Of a stretch of DNA of 64,000 nt, positions 13,237-25,502 are shown one piece after another. The position numbers and the translations under genes were made by a program. How positions within the stretch are numbered: position 1 is the stretch's first letter; every line of letters starts with the position of its first letter. The notes below the pieces were generated by a model, which saw nothing but the letters and a program-made list of their open reading frames with translations, searched no databases and was not told the origin of the DNA. The DNA is from Brachynemurus nebulosus (lineage: Eukaryota > Arthropoda > Insecta > Neuroptera > Myrmeleontidae): contig JAPWDM010000012.1 of assembly GCA_035578155.1 (NCBI GenBank), forward strand, positions 16,775,619 through 16,839,618, written 5' to 3'.

Positions 13237-14559
13237 TAACTTAAGGTACGCTTGTAGCAAGTTTTTCGTCACAAAGACATCATGATTACTCCTTTATAAT
13301 ACCTCTAGAGTTAAAACGTTGTTATATTGTAAATTGTGATGATAACTACAAACAAATTGTTATAGATGAGACAAACATAAAACAACACGACACAACGCAA
13401 CGGGACCTTCAATAATATTATTCGGTTGCGTGAAACATACTGCGGGGACTGACTGAATTAGTCTAGGTTCAGACACCAGTTGTGTGGTCAAATTATTCAC
13501 CCGAATCAGGGCCTGAGTGCCTCCCTAGGCACCGTACCTGTTGCTTAAAAAGAAGAGAAGCTTAACTTTTCTTACTTTTCTTGGAACTTTCTCTTAAAAA
13601 AAGTAGTGACCAACAAAAAAAAAACTTTAATTACAACTTTTCTCGCGCTGTTTTCAAAATTTACTGTCGCTAGGCCACAGCTTAGGTTGACTTATTGGCT
13701 AATTTGGCCCTGGACCGGGTTAAGTTTACTTGCCACGCGGCAAACCGAGAAGATTTTGTTTAAACCGAAATTGTTTGTACTAAAAAATAACATATCTGCA
13801 TTTTTAAAATTGTTTTCGTATTCTTTGGTACAATAGCAACAATTAAAGTCTCTTAAGTTTTGGTCATAAAGTTGATATTTTCGAAGTTATACTTGTTTTT
13901 AAGTTGAGAAAATCACGATTTTGCTTGATGTGAGATTGCTATAACTGTAATAAGATTTATGCAAAAATTTTCCAAATAAACTTTTTCCAACTAATTTGAT
14001 TTCTTATCGATCTTATTTTATCGCCTATATAAAAATTTCAGTTTTGAAATTTTTCAAATTAATCCCCTCTATATTTTTACGATTTTTACCATTACGCAAT
14101 GATAAAAATAAAGCATTTTATACTAGACCAATATACTTAAAATAAACTTAGTCCAAAACCACTGTAGAAGCTGAGCAAATTTCAAATTTTTGCCACCAGT
14201 CCCATCACAGATATAGAGGCTCAAAGTTCTAATATTCGAAAAAAGGTAATTTGTAAAAATAAAAGAATACAGTTACGACTATTTTTGGAAATTTGTAAAA
14301 ATAAAAGGATGTAATTACAAGTTTTATGATTGAATTTTTTTGGGTTGTTATATTCATATACAGATTTCCATTAAGCTGCTTTCCAAGCTTTAAAAAACAC
14401 TCCTCCTATGTGAAATGTGTAAAAGTGAATTTTGCTTAGTCTCGATGTCCAACTTTAGATGAAGTTTTCTTGTGGAAGCGAGAAAAATAGGCCAAATATG
14501 TACATAATTTAAAGAGAGATATATTACCTTTAAAATGGTTTTTGTTTCAACCTTTTAGT
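13237..14559. other. AT-rich intergenic sequence
   Basis: The frame at 13,606-13,836 has no recognisable domain and no promoter. I see no supported gene. Confidence 0.5.
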
Positions 14560-15063
14560 GGTATGTGCAGGGCCCGATCTAGGGGGGGGGGCAAGCTGGG
14601 CAATTGCCCAGAGCGGCAAAAATTAGGGGCGGCAAAATTGAGGGCAGCTATCGTAAAACCTCCTGACTTTTCCTATTAAACCTAATTTTACCATTCCACA
14701 CTTTGTGTTAGAACAAAAATTAAAATTTTATGGATTTTAATACCTATATCATTTTTAGTGACATAGCTGTTTGTAACAAATTACTAGTGTTTCATAAATT
14801 TTTCTGACATTACCACCTGCCCTTCCTTTAAATCAGGGGTGGTCAACCAAAATGATCTTGCGGGCCACTTTGGAAGCGCATCATAACTCCGCGGGCCGCA
14901 TATAAAATTATGTGTTCCTATATATTATGTTTTTTTTTTTTAGTCGAATTTTCTCCGAAAAATTAGACTTATACAGTCTATACGATAAGAGCTGCGAGAG
15001 GCGAGAGTAGGGGCGCTATCCGTTTTCGGACCCGTAGAACACGAATATGTAGAAAAAAAAATG

Positions 15064-15067
<4 letters not shown>

Positions 15068-15145
<78 letters not shown>
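15068..15145. repeat. (TA)n microsatellite
   Basis: About 78 bp of uninterrupted alternating TA, inside the nested hAT. Confidence 0.95.
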
Positions 15146-15148
<3 letters not shown>

Positions 15149-15169
15149 TTCCCGCCACCTTTTAATTTG

Positions 15170-16040
15170 TGTAGGGCCCCCCTATGGAAGTTAAGAGATG
15201 AAATTTGGTAAATGGGGCTCATTTTCGAGGCACCTCATACTATCAAAGTGGGGTCAAATTTTGGGCAAATTTTTTTTCTGACCCGACCTTTAAGGGGGTG
15301 GTGGGGGGCGGAAAAGCAATAAAACTTTTTCAAACCGATTTTAAATAATGTTTCGGTCAATTATCTACAACATATCCAAAATTCAGCTTCCTAGGATGAT
15401 ATGGTGGGAGTAGAGGGGGGAAAAACGATTTTCGCTGGATCTAACAGGCCCCCAGCCCCCCAGAATTAACGTAGAGGGTTGAAATTTGGTGTGTTGATAA
15501 AGTTCGTACCTAGGTTGTGCTTTTTGGAGGTTTTAATATTTTACCCCCACCCCCCTCATTTTTAAGCTACAATTTCATGCATTTTCGACGTTTTCGAAGT
15601 TTGTACCACTTGCACAGGTCACCCGAATAAACCTAGAGGGCTGAAATTTTGTATTCGGATTGAGTTAGTATCAAGGGGGTGCCTTTTGGGGGTCTCGACT
15701 TTTAACCCCTACCCCCACCATTTTTATACCCAAAAGAACATGATTTTTCTTGTTTTTTAACAGTTTCGTTCAAAATCTCCCCAAATAAACCTAGAGGGCT
15801 GAAATTTGGTGTACAGGTTAAGCTAATAGCCAGACACTGTCTTTTGGAGGTTTCAACTTTTAACCCTTACCCCCACGATTTTTACGCCAATATTTCCTTA
15901 ATTTTTTTGCTTGTTTTCTAACACGTCTAGAGACTCCATAAGGAAACCTAGAGGGCTGAAATTTTGTACGTGTATTCAGTTAGTATCCAGCTAGTACCTT
16001 GTAGGGAGTCCGCATCACTTTTCCCCCCACTTCTCCCATT
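15170..16040. repeat. Diverged minisatellite, unit about 150-170 bp
   Basis: The core CCTAGAGGGCTGAAATTT recurs at about 15,638, 15,789 and 15,949, with a variant at about 15,470 and a weaker one near 15,180. Each is followed by a GGGGGT or TTTTGGAGG block and a CCCCCACC block. Units differ considerably, so the array is old. Confidence 0.75.
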
Positions 16041-17796
16041 TTTACATCGGAATTGAATGCTATTGTTAAATGTGTTTTAAAAGCATTATGTTTATTCTAA
16101 ATACAAGTAGGCGAATAGTAATTTTAAAAAATTTAAAAAAAAGTGAACTTACTTTTATGACAAATGAAATACATACATATTAAGTAATTTAAAAATGTTA
16201 TTAAAGTCACTGTTTATTTATAAATTAGGAATTTTGGATTTTTAGTATTTATAAAATAGAAATTTTGGATTTTTTTGGAAAGAAAAAATATCTTTATAAA
16301 GGCCTTCCAGTTTACTATTGAAGGTCCTTTTTTAATATTTAAAACTAAAACATAAAGGCAATTAGCGGATAAACATGGGCAGGAATGTCCTCGTACGAAT
16401 TGTGTTGGCTTTTTTTCTGTTACCTGTTTTCGGCACAAAATTGAAATTTACTGAGATACAGCCCTTAAATACTTAAAACCTTTTTTTAAAGCCTCGATCA
16501 GCCGAACACTCATCACCAGTTTTGAAACCAACAAAATGACAATTCGGTTGTAGACTTTCAATCACATTTCGCTTGTAGACATTCAATACCGAAGATGAAG
16601 GGGAAAATTCGACTACCGTGATGGGGCCCCGCTGCTCACGGCGTTTTTTTTTTATGTCATCGAAGGATGACATATTAATATCGTTGTGTGATCATAGTGG
16701 GGGAAACATTATTATAGAGAGTTGTACATGCATATTGACTAAACGCAAGAGGGCTGTAGAGATGTACATGCATAATGAATAAACGCAAGAGGGCTGTATT
16801 CTCACCGTACTTAAAAAACGAGCCAAAAAATCATAAATTAACACTTTCACTGAGGTGACATTATTTAGTCCGTGTCAAAAACACGCACTTGACGAATTTT
16901 TTTTTAATACATTTGTTTTCACTACCTTGGCCATTATAAAATAATTATATTTTGTATAAGCGTAATGAATCTCGCGGGCCAACAAAAAGTTCACGGCGGG
17001 CCACATGCGGCCCGCGGGCCGCGGGTTGGCCACCCCTGCTTTAAATCATTAGTCTTTTTTCAATTTATATGGTACATTCATGTTTTCAAAAAGTGTGCAA
17101 ACTGAAACTAATATTTCAAAAGCTATAAAACTTAGTAGGTAGGTAACTTTATCACATAAAAAATGTGATATAATTAATAACTAATCTCATGAGTATTTAA
17201 AAATAATTTTTACATTTATTTATTTGCACATCAGTGGCGGAATTACCGCTCTAGGCTCCATAAAAAATGCCGCCCCTAAAAAGCTAAAAAAATTTCTTAA
17301 TAACTTTTTAAGTCTTTTTCTTTAAAAAAAGTAAGTGACGAGCAAAAAAAACTTGCGTTAGTATTCTAAATGGCGAAAAAAAATGGCGTTAGTATTCTAA
17401 ATGGCGAAAAATTAATTTTTTGACCAATTACATTCATTTAAAGCTGCACAATTACATATAATTTAGATGTAAAATTTTATTGCCATAAGTACGGTCCTGC
17501 CTTGTGCGAAAATGATCGCTTCCTATTTATTTGAATTAAAATTTTTAAAGATCATTTTTTATATTTTTTTTTCATTCATTTAAACTGGGGAAAAAAATGT
17601 CATTAAGAAGTCGATGTAACAAAAATCAAATATACGTATAAACCGACTTCGTAAAACATTTTAGGCCAACCCAATTTTGGTGAAATTTTCACTATTCCCT
17701 AAAAACATATATACAGACATACATATATACACTTATGAAATTTTGGATACTCGTTCAGAAGCCCTAGTAGATAAACATATGTGAATATTATATAAC

Positions 17797-18355
17797 TAGC
17801 CGTATACCCGATAGGATTTCCTATCGGCAACATCTTTTTATTAGGTACTCATTGCTCACTTTCAGTATTTTTCAAAAGCCCAAATACCAATTTCCACGTT
17901 TCTAATTTCAAAATTGACGAACTTCCCATACAAACTTTGATTTCCTGTTTTAATCCTTTAGGGAATGAATTTCCAGAAACGTTTACACAACTGACTTTTA
18001 TTTATAAATTGAATCCTAAACACCATATCTTCTGTGCCAAATTTCGTTCATCTAAATCCAACAGTTTAGGCTGTGCGTTATCTGTCAGTCAATTATAAAA
18101 TATTATTTATTTGAATAGTCATAGTTACATATTTTTATATATCTAACTTCAAAAATGACGAATTTCCATAAAAAATTTCGTTCCCTATTTAACCCACGTA
18201 GGGGACGAATTTTCAAAAATCCTTTCTTAGTGCTCATCTACGTTACTTAGGGAACTTTTATGCAAAATTTCATTCTTTTAAACCCAACTGTTTAGGCTGT
18301 GCGTTGTCTGTCTGTCAGTCAGTCAGTCAGTCAGTCAGTCAGTCAGTCAGTGTTA
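17797..18355. repeat. Retroposon-like repeat ending in a (TCAG)n array
   Basis: It opens AACTAGCCGTATACCCGATA and runs through TTTAGGCTGTGCGTTGTCTG into about eleven tandem CAGT units (18,309-18,352). A conserved opening, internal repeats and a simple-repeat tail fit an RTE- or SINE-like 3' end. There is no coding sequence. The assignment rests on general appearance. Confidence 0.45.
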
Positions 18356-18542
18356 GAAATTTATTAAGTAGATTCCAACAATATACGAGTCGAACTGATA
18401 ACCTCCTTTTTTTGAAATCAGTTAAATATTGCACCATCTCTGAAACAACATGCTTATGACTTACAAGGTGTCATTGTAAAGGGCGGCAAATATTACTTTT
18501 GCCCAGAGCGGCAGAATAGCTAGATCGGGCCCTGGGTATGTG

Positions 18543-18864
18543 CATTGACGTAAAAGGCTACAGACACAAAACTGGTCCCTATACGTTTAAACGGTTTAAG
18601 ATAATTCTTTTTTTTCTAAATTGTTCTTAATACCTCAGATACAATAAAAATACCAAGAGAATGGTATTTTTTCAAAAATGGTTGAGCAACCACCACCTCT
18701 GGACCATTTCATATGGACTGACCCGAAAACAATTTTCAAAAAGCAATGTTCCGATTGTTATTATACGTATAGACAACTTTGATTTAAAAAAAAAAATTGT
18801 CTAGGTTGTGAAGTAGCAAAATGAGCTTTCATAACAAATACTAAACATGAAAGAAGATAATGGA
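18543..18864. other. Intergenic sequence
   Basis: No feature recognised. Confidence 0.4.
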
Positions 18865-20080
18865 TACAGATAAACTTTTTTTCATACGGTGAATAGGGAC
18901 CGCAAAAAAAAATCGCACACGGAGAGAAAATTCATAGAAAAATTACTGTGCTCAGCACTACAATCGACGTATAAAAGCCGAACATATTCAATTTTGTACG
19001 GTAAAAATATAAAAATTATAATTAATCATAGAAAATTTAAAGGATAGAATATTCTTTCCGTAATATTAGCTCTGTAAAATTTGTTAAACAGCACAGTAAA
19101 AAGTTCTATTCCCGACAGAAAAATATTTTTTAATTGTTTTTCTTACAAAAATTACTATTTAAGCTGCCATAGAGTCCTAGACGAACTAATATTTTACCAT
19201 GCTGTTTTATAATTTTTCAAATGCTATCTGCTAATAGTGGAAAGAAACCCCACTCATATATGCAAGTCACATAGCCAGACTGGTGTGACGACCAAGCACC
19301 TTGATAGTGCAAGCAGTATTCATTAGACTGTCTTACTATAACAATTAAACTATAACATATATGCATAAGAGTGTGATAGAAGTTGTGTTAGCACATTAGA
19401 TTTTACCATGCCAGCACAACAATTTTTATGAAGCCATGACTAATACTCTTTACGTTTCAATTTAATAATATTTACATGATCGTAAAATATTTTTTACTTT
19501 GGTCGTCGATCGCGCACGAATTATAAGAGAGCATGGTAATTTTTCTGAAATTTTCTCTACAAAAATTATATGATTTTTCTCTCCGTGCACAAATAAAAAT
19601 ATTATTCAAAAATATCATAAATAGCTATAAAAAGTTTAGTTCGGTCCAGATTGAAAAAAAAAATGTTATGCGGTGAATCGGGACCGCCTAATAAAAGTTT
19701 CATCGAAAATACATAACTCAAAATACTCAAAACCTCACGAATTCCATAGAAGTTGCTTTTCTAAACAAGCTAAAGTATTAATTTATATATGGGAAAATTT
19801 TATTGTATTTTTATAATATTATGAAAATTATGAAAAATTACATCTGTAAAAAAACTAAATGATGCAATAATTTATATATATGCAACGTGCTGATTAAATG
19901 CTTAAAAATCATTAAAAAGTATTTTTATCAAAGAAAGTTATTATAGTTAACGTTTAAGTTTAGTACTTTCTCTTGATTTTGATTCACACATTATATGTAT
20001 TTTAATGACCATTTTTTTTAAAACCGCATAAAAGAATCGTACCAAAAAGTACCGCATAAAAAAATGTTTAACTGAATATA
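18865..20080. repeat. R2-family MITE interrupted by an R3 copy
   Basis: The left end TACAGATAAAC and the right end region ACTGAATATA are degenerate versions of the R2 termini. Interior blocks such as GAATAGGGACCGC match the copy at 11,813 on both sides of the R3 insertion. Without the insertion it would be about 545 bp, the family's usual size. Confidence 0.7.
18919..19586. repeat. R3-family element, complete copy
   Basis: This is the only complete R3 copy. It runs from ACGGAGAGAAAATTCATAG to TATGATTTTTCTCTCCGT, 668 bp, with a perfect 12-bp terminal repeat. It is flanked by GCAC at 18,915-18,918 and 19,587-19,590. Comparison with the uninterrupted R2 copy at 11,813 supports a 4-bp duplication. 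No coding capacity. Confidence 0.8.
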
Positions 20081-20424
20081 CAAATTCCGGACGCATAATT
20101 TTGCAGACTCAATTCTTGTCTGAACCTAGACTATGCGTGGAGGAGGACTGACTGACTGACTAACTGAGTGGTTTTGAATGTGTGTTATTTACAAATCGAT
20201 TAGTAACACATCAGTTCACATTTAAAGACAAACAACCGTCAATATTTGTGGATCAGATAATTCACCAAGTTAATGGTAAACATTGTTTACATATGCCGCA
20301 AACGGTCCCTCCACAATCCCTTCACGATGTCTGACTGACACACATGAGATTGTAACATATAAAATCAATGAAATTTTCAATCCATACGATTTTATGCCTT
20401 TGTTTAATAATTAATAACAACATT
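20081..20424. other. Intergenic sequence
   Basis: No feature recognised. Confidence 0.4.
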
Positions 20425-20558
20425 GTCGTCATTTGGGGATTTATTTTTTTTTCCTTTTTGTAAACAATCATGTTAAAAACATACACGTGTACGTAATTTA
20501 AGTGAGAGGATAATACAATAATCATATGTATATACCGTAAAACTAGACAACTCTACCG
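20425..20558. repeat. 134-bp direct repeat, left copy
   Basis: It is identical to 23,305-23,438 apart from one base (GAGAGGA against GAGAGAA). The two copies bracket a 2.75-kb block holding a SINE copy and a DNA element. Confidence 0.9.
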
Positions 20559-20563
20559 GCAAC

Positions 20564-20694
20564 TTGGAGCGGCACTCGAACAAGTGATCGGTGGCCTAGT
20601 TGGTAAGGCGCTTGGCTGGTAACCAAGAGATCCGGGTTCGAGTCCCAGCCGATCCAGTTTGGTAATTTTTCAAACACTATGTCAATTTTAATTA
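20564..20694 (+). repeat. tRNA-Thr-derived SINE-like repeat, copy 1
   Basis: The tRNA body at 20,586-20,655 folds as a cloverleaf. Its acceptor stem is GATCGGT with GCCGATC, the D stem GCCT with AGGC, the anticodon stem CTTGG with CCAAG, and the loop CTGGTAA has anticodon GGT (threonine). GGTTCGAGTCC gives a normal T arm. The same 5' and 3' flanks occur at 40,511-40,643, so this is a dispersed repeat. Because the fold is intact, a working tRNA-Thr gene cannot be excluded. Confidence 0.75.
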
Positions 20695-20702
20695 ATAACA
20701 AC

Positions 20703-23299
20703 CCCAAATACACAAACTAAAGTTAGTTATAATAACGTTTCACGAACGTTTGACAAACGTTGTCATAACCGATTTTGCCCAGTTTTTTTACAACCGTGGT
20801 TATATTCTAGGTTAATTCTAACGTTAGATTAACGTTATAAGAAAACGTTAAGCGAACGGTATTTTTAAATGTTAGATTAAAGTTTAATAACAACTTTAAA
20901 GTAACGTTATTTACTAACGTTAGATTAACGTTTAATTAGATCTTTAAACTACGGTTATTTTCTAACGTTACTCTAAGGTTTAAAAATAACCTTAAAGTAA
21001 AGGGGTTATATATTAGTTATAATAACGTTTCACGAACGTTTGACAAACGTTGTCATAACCGTTTTTGCCCAGTTTTCTTACAACCTTGGTTATTTTCTGG
21101 ATTGTTTCTAACGTTAGAATAACGTTTAATAGTAATTTTTTACTATTAATTCCGACGATCTTAAATTAAGAAAAGACAATTCAAATTTACAAGATAAATT
21201 TATTTTAAATTCAGTTGTAACAGTAACAAGCTTTGGTACAAATTAGTTTTTACAAGTAACAAAAATACGTATTTCTTTTACCATATACAATATATTTAAT
21301 ACATTAATTACGTATAAAGTTTTCTGAATTAAAAATGTTTTATTATAAACAATGGAAAACAGTTGTATTATAACGAATTGAAAAATTAAAGATATTTTCT
21401 AATAGAGATAGGAACATTTAATTAATTATTTATTAATTATTAAAAATTAATATAAAAAAATTTTTTTTAAAATTTAATATGTAATAATTACATTTAATGT
21501 AATAATATCTGGAATCCTTTATTTTTAGCAATTTGTTTACTTGAAATTTCAAAGCAGATATATGCAATAAATAATTTAATAACAGTTTAGTTATAATTTA
21601 TACTGATTTTAAAACTTCTACATTTTGTTTCAGAGAAATAAGAACATATAAATTTTAACATGTAAAAAAATTTTTAGGAGTAGAGTATGCTTAATTTTTA
21701 TATAGGTGTAATTTTTATGTAGTACCCATAGGGCCATAGTATTTAATTTTAAGATAATATTTTTTGAAAACAAAAATGTAACTGTAGAGAAAAAAGTATA
21801 ACTATAAAAAAGTATAAAAATTTTTTCTAAATGTTATTTGCGTTTTTAAATAGTAAAGTTCTACGTTAATTTAACATTTACTTATAATTAATATAATTTT
21901 GCTGAAAAGCATTTAACGTTGTAGTTTTAAGGACCAATTCCTATTTTCATCTTTAAATGGTTTATCCTCATTTTTCAACTCTCCAGATGAAATACTTGCA
22001 ACCGCTTCATAATTTTCACTAACAAAACATTCAAAAGTATTTTCTGAATTTAACAAAACATTATCCACAAACATGGCAGCACTATTTTCATTTTGGAAAA
22101 TATTATTATGAGTATTATTTTGAACGATTTCACTGCTTTTCACATTATTATTTAATACCTACTGATTTCACTTTTCTTTTAAATGTTTTACGGATAATAA
22201 TTTTATTTTTAAACAACGATTTCATTTTTTATAGATAATATATTTAAGTATATGTGGAAATTGCTTGCAATAAAACCAATCACTTATATATCAGTTATAA
22301 TGAAACTGACGCTAAATATATGGACGCGTGTGTTTCAGCAAAACTTATGGTTTAGAATTAATTATAAAATGGTTATATTCGAACCGTTGTTGTAAAATGA
22401 TTATATTATAACCGATAAATTAAAATATGTCATAAAATGGTTATATTGTAACCAGAAGTTTAAGATATGTTGCAAAATGGTTATATTATAACCAGAAGTT
22501 TAAAATACGTTGAATAATGGTTCAATGTAGGTAAAATTTCAAACTATCAATTTTATTCTGTATAATTATGACACCTACATAAATTTTGTAAGTTAATCTA
22601 AGATTAATGATACAAACAATTTACAAAAATTATTCGTACTTTTTATGTACATAAATAAAGAAATCCTTATTGTTAAATTTCGATAGCAAAAAAATAAAAT
22701 CTAAAATTTGTTATAACGATTTAAAATAAGATATAAGGCGGTTGATTCCAGTATGACTTTTAGTTTATAATGGCTATATTATAATCAGTTTCATGTAAAT
22801 TAGAAAACGGTTGGACATAAACTTTAGCTGAAAACAAGTTACAAAATTTCTATATTATAACTTAATTTAAAATAAGGTACAAAATGATTGTAATATAACT
22901 TTTAGTTTATAACGGTTATATTGTAATTATTAGTTTAATATGAATTACAAAACAGTTATATATAAACTTTAGCTAAAAATAAATTATAAAATGGTTGTAT
23001 TATACCTTTAAGTTTGGAATAGGTTACGAAGTTACAAGTTCCTCTTCAACTAAAAAATAACCAAATGTTGTGAGTCAGTTTTTAAAACGGTGTTAAGAAA
23101 CTTTTGTATGCTGGTTACATTATAGTTTTAAATCAACGTTAAAAAAACGATAGAAGTTAACTAATTTATTGTAAAGTTTAAGTCTAACTTGTGATTAACC
23201 CTTCAATACCTACAAGGAATTTTCTAACCAATTTAAAACTAATTTATTATTATCGGCAAAAGTTAGGATCTAACCTCGGTTATAAGTTGTGTATTTGGG
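20703..23299. mobile_element. Unclassified DNA transposon, termini CCCAAATACACAA
   Basis: The left end CCCAAATACACAA is the exact inverse of TTGTGTATTTGGG at the right. The sub-terminal left region repeats ATAACGTTTCACGAACGTTT at about 20,731 and 21,023 and many AACGTTA motifs. Near 22,375-22,520 a unit of about 52 bp built on AATGGTTATATTATAACCAG is repeated. No clear target duplication was seen. No transposase is recognised. Confidence 0.65.
21913..22143 (-). CDS. Short open frame inside the DNA element, doubtful
   Basis: A 76-residue acidic, Asn/Ser-rich frame lies in the middle of the CCCAAATACACAA element. Its composition is less biased than that of the surrounding chance frames. It has no recognisable motif and no clear core promoter. 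It could be a leftover exon of the parent transposon or a chance frame. I cannot assign a function. Confidence 0.2.
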   Translation of the reverse strand: MKSSEIVQNNTHNNIFQNENSAAMFVDNVLLNSENTFECFVSENYEAVASISSGELKNEDKPFKDENRNWSLKLQR

Positions 23300-23304
23300 A
23301 CGGT

Positions 23305-23438
23305 GTCGTCATTTGGGGATTTATTTTTTTTTCCTTTTTGTAAACAATCATGTTAAAAACATACACGTGTACGTAATTTAAGTGAGAGAATAATACAATA
23401 ATCATATGTATATACCGTAAAACTAGACAACTCTACCG
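23305..23438. repeat. 134-bp direct repeat, right copy
   Basis: The partner of 20,425-20,558, offset by 2,880 bp, with a single mismatch. Confidence 0.9.
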
Positions 23439-24807
23439 TAATTTTCAAATTTCAATAAATTGAGGACAAAATTAGTTTAGTTATAGGGTAGCTTCGCTAG
23501 TTTCCCGTCCAGAGCCAGTTTTCATTCATTTTACTGTACAAGAGCATATAATAGAAATATAAAAACAGATAACCGAACAAGTTTGATTTTGTTACATTCC
23601 TGACTCATAAACAGTGACAACACAGATAAAAAAATATTTATTTGATAGAGTTGTGTGTTTAAAAAAAATTATTAATTAGCCAGTTGTTTTCATGTTGGAC
23701 AGACAGTGTGTAAATTAACAAAAAAACTAGTGACATGATGACATTTCATGGTTAGTTTTAATACTGTTATCGTGTGATTAAGTTTTATTTTTTGTTTTTA
23801 TACTAACAATTTAAGACACATTGAACGTAATTAGAAGTGAATTTTTAAGCCCTATATATACTTAGGCCCTGATAATAAAAAAAAATCAGTAATTGATTAA
23901 AATGTCAACGAATTGTCAATTTTACCTAATACCTATGTTTTTTAGCGAAATAAGAAAGATATTATGAAATTGTTAAACTTATCACAATTTTTCACATTTT
24001 GTTGTTAACTCCAAGTAATGTCTCATGATAAAACGTAGTAGATTGGGATTTTTGGAAAACTGCTTCAGTTGTTACTATCATCAATAAGGTTGGGAGATAT
24101 TAACGAATTGTAATTATTTCTACTTATGTAATTTTTTATTGGACAAAATTACGTACCTGAATTTCATAGTTTCTGAAATACCAGCTAAAGTTTGCATATG
24201 TGTTGAATACAGAAATGTGCTGTGTAAGCTATACTAATGTCAGAAGAAATTATAAACCACCAATTGGCTTCAATAAGTAAACGCGGCTGCTTTTACGGTA
24301 TTGTACATAATTTGAATGTATGTCTCATATATTATTATATCTGCATAGTTAATTAGGTTAATTGGAAAATGACAAGTGTCACATAAATGTAACGCAAAGT
24401 TAAGCTGATACATATCGTAAATTGGGAATGTTGGAAAATTTCGACAATTCTAGTAGAAAGGCAAAAATTTTGTAAATTTATGTTACCACCTTAGTTATCA
24501 TTTTTAATGAATTTTAAACATGTCAGATTCAAAAAATCTGAAATAAATTTCTCGTATAAACAAAAATGAAAATGGTATACATAAAAATTAATCTTTGTGA
24601 CGTCATCAACTACATTTACCTGCTTTTAGCATGGAACTTTACCGTCCACTTCGTTAGTTTGGCCAGTGAAGCAGAGAATTTTACTCAAAGACGAAAGATG
24701 ACTATGAAAAGATATTGAGAACCAGTTTAATTAATCAAAATTGGGCAAACTTAAAATAAAAATCACCGCAGCTCCCCGCTAAAAAGTTTAAAAATGATTA
24801 ATTCTCT
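23439..24807. other. AT-rich intergenic sequence
   Basis: No gene or repeat recognised. Confidence 0.5.
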
Positions 24808-24811
24808 TTAA

Positions 24812-25498
24812 GGGGGGAGGGTCCTCCAGAACTTTAAAATTTTTCATTTTTTGATTTGATTTAAAAGTTCATTTGGACCTTAAGGAATATATTTCTAATG
24901 TTTTATTCCCAACAGAACGATTATCTTAGATAACGATAAACTGCTTTTAACTCTACATTTCAAGAACGAAAACTTTTTAATAGCGTTTTTCTCAAAACAG
25001 GTTTTTTTCCGCGCCGTGGAACATAACTTAAAAAGTTACTAAAGTATTAACTTGAAATTTTGTACAGATATTGTTTAAGATATTGGCCTTTGCATATACC
25101 TAAAATTTTGCATAAAATATTACTATAAATATTGTTTATAACAATTTGTTTATAAAAAAGTGAATTTTTTTCTTTTTGGTTTTAAATTGTGAAAAAAAAA
25201 TTTTTCTCATCAGAAATAGGTATATATGCAAAGCGTAAGGACTTATTTTAATAAAATTTTTTTGTCCGATTGAATTCAGTTGATTACAAGAGGCTGGGCA
25301 TTCCACGGCGCAAATTAAAAGAGTCAACGTGGAACAACTGTATCGTCGCTATTTTTTTTTTTGCATAAAAATTTATGAGTATATACAAAATACACCATAA
25401 CATGTACTATACTATGTAACTTCATTTGATACAATAAATGTATCCAGCTTCTTAAAAGAAATTATTAAAAATCCTGTTGTCTGAAGGACCCTCCCCCC
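24812..25498. repeat. TTAA-target MITE, termini GGGGGGAGGGTCC
   Basis: The left end GGGGGGAGGGTCCTCCAGA is the near-inverse of CTGAAGGACCCTCCCCCC. The element is flanked by TTAA at 24,808-24,811 and 25,499-25,502. Inside, CCGCGCCGTGGAA near 25,010 is inverted as TTCCACGGCGC near 25,300. The TTAA target and G-rich ends resemble family R1, so both may use a piggyBac-like or other TTAA-specific transposase. Confidence 0.8.
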
Positions 25499-25502
25499 TT
25501 AA

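Larger units (their letters stand above)
14834..17038. mobile_element. Non-autonomous hAT element nested in the outer hAT
   Basis: The ends CAGGGGTGGTCAACC and GGTTGGCCACCCCTG are inverted repeats with one mismatch. They are flanked by an exact 8-bp duplication, CTTTAAAT, at 14,826-14,833 and 17,039-17,046. This terminal type is a common hAT signature. GC-rich sub-terminal blocks (GCGGGCC) mark both ends. Inside are a (TA)n run and a diverged minisatellite but no transposase. Confidence 0.93.
14568..18534. mobile_element. Non-autonomous hAT element (outer of nested pair)
   Basis: The ends are CAGGGCCCGATCTAG and CTAGATCGGGCCCTG, a perfect 15-bp terminal inverted repeat. The flanks carry an exact 8-bp duplication, GGTATGTG, at 14,560-14,567 and 18,535-18,542. 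The 8-bp duplication is diagnostic of the hAT superfamily. The 3,967-bp interior has no transposase frame. It contains a complete second hAT (14,834-17,038) and an older retroposon-like segment near 17,797-18,355. Sub-terminal blocks with GCCCAGAGCGGCA occur at both ends. Confidence 0.93.

Noticed and set aside
14940..15222. Open frames of alternating Ile and Tyr
   Set aside because: They are translations of the (TA)n microsatellite.
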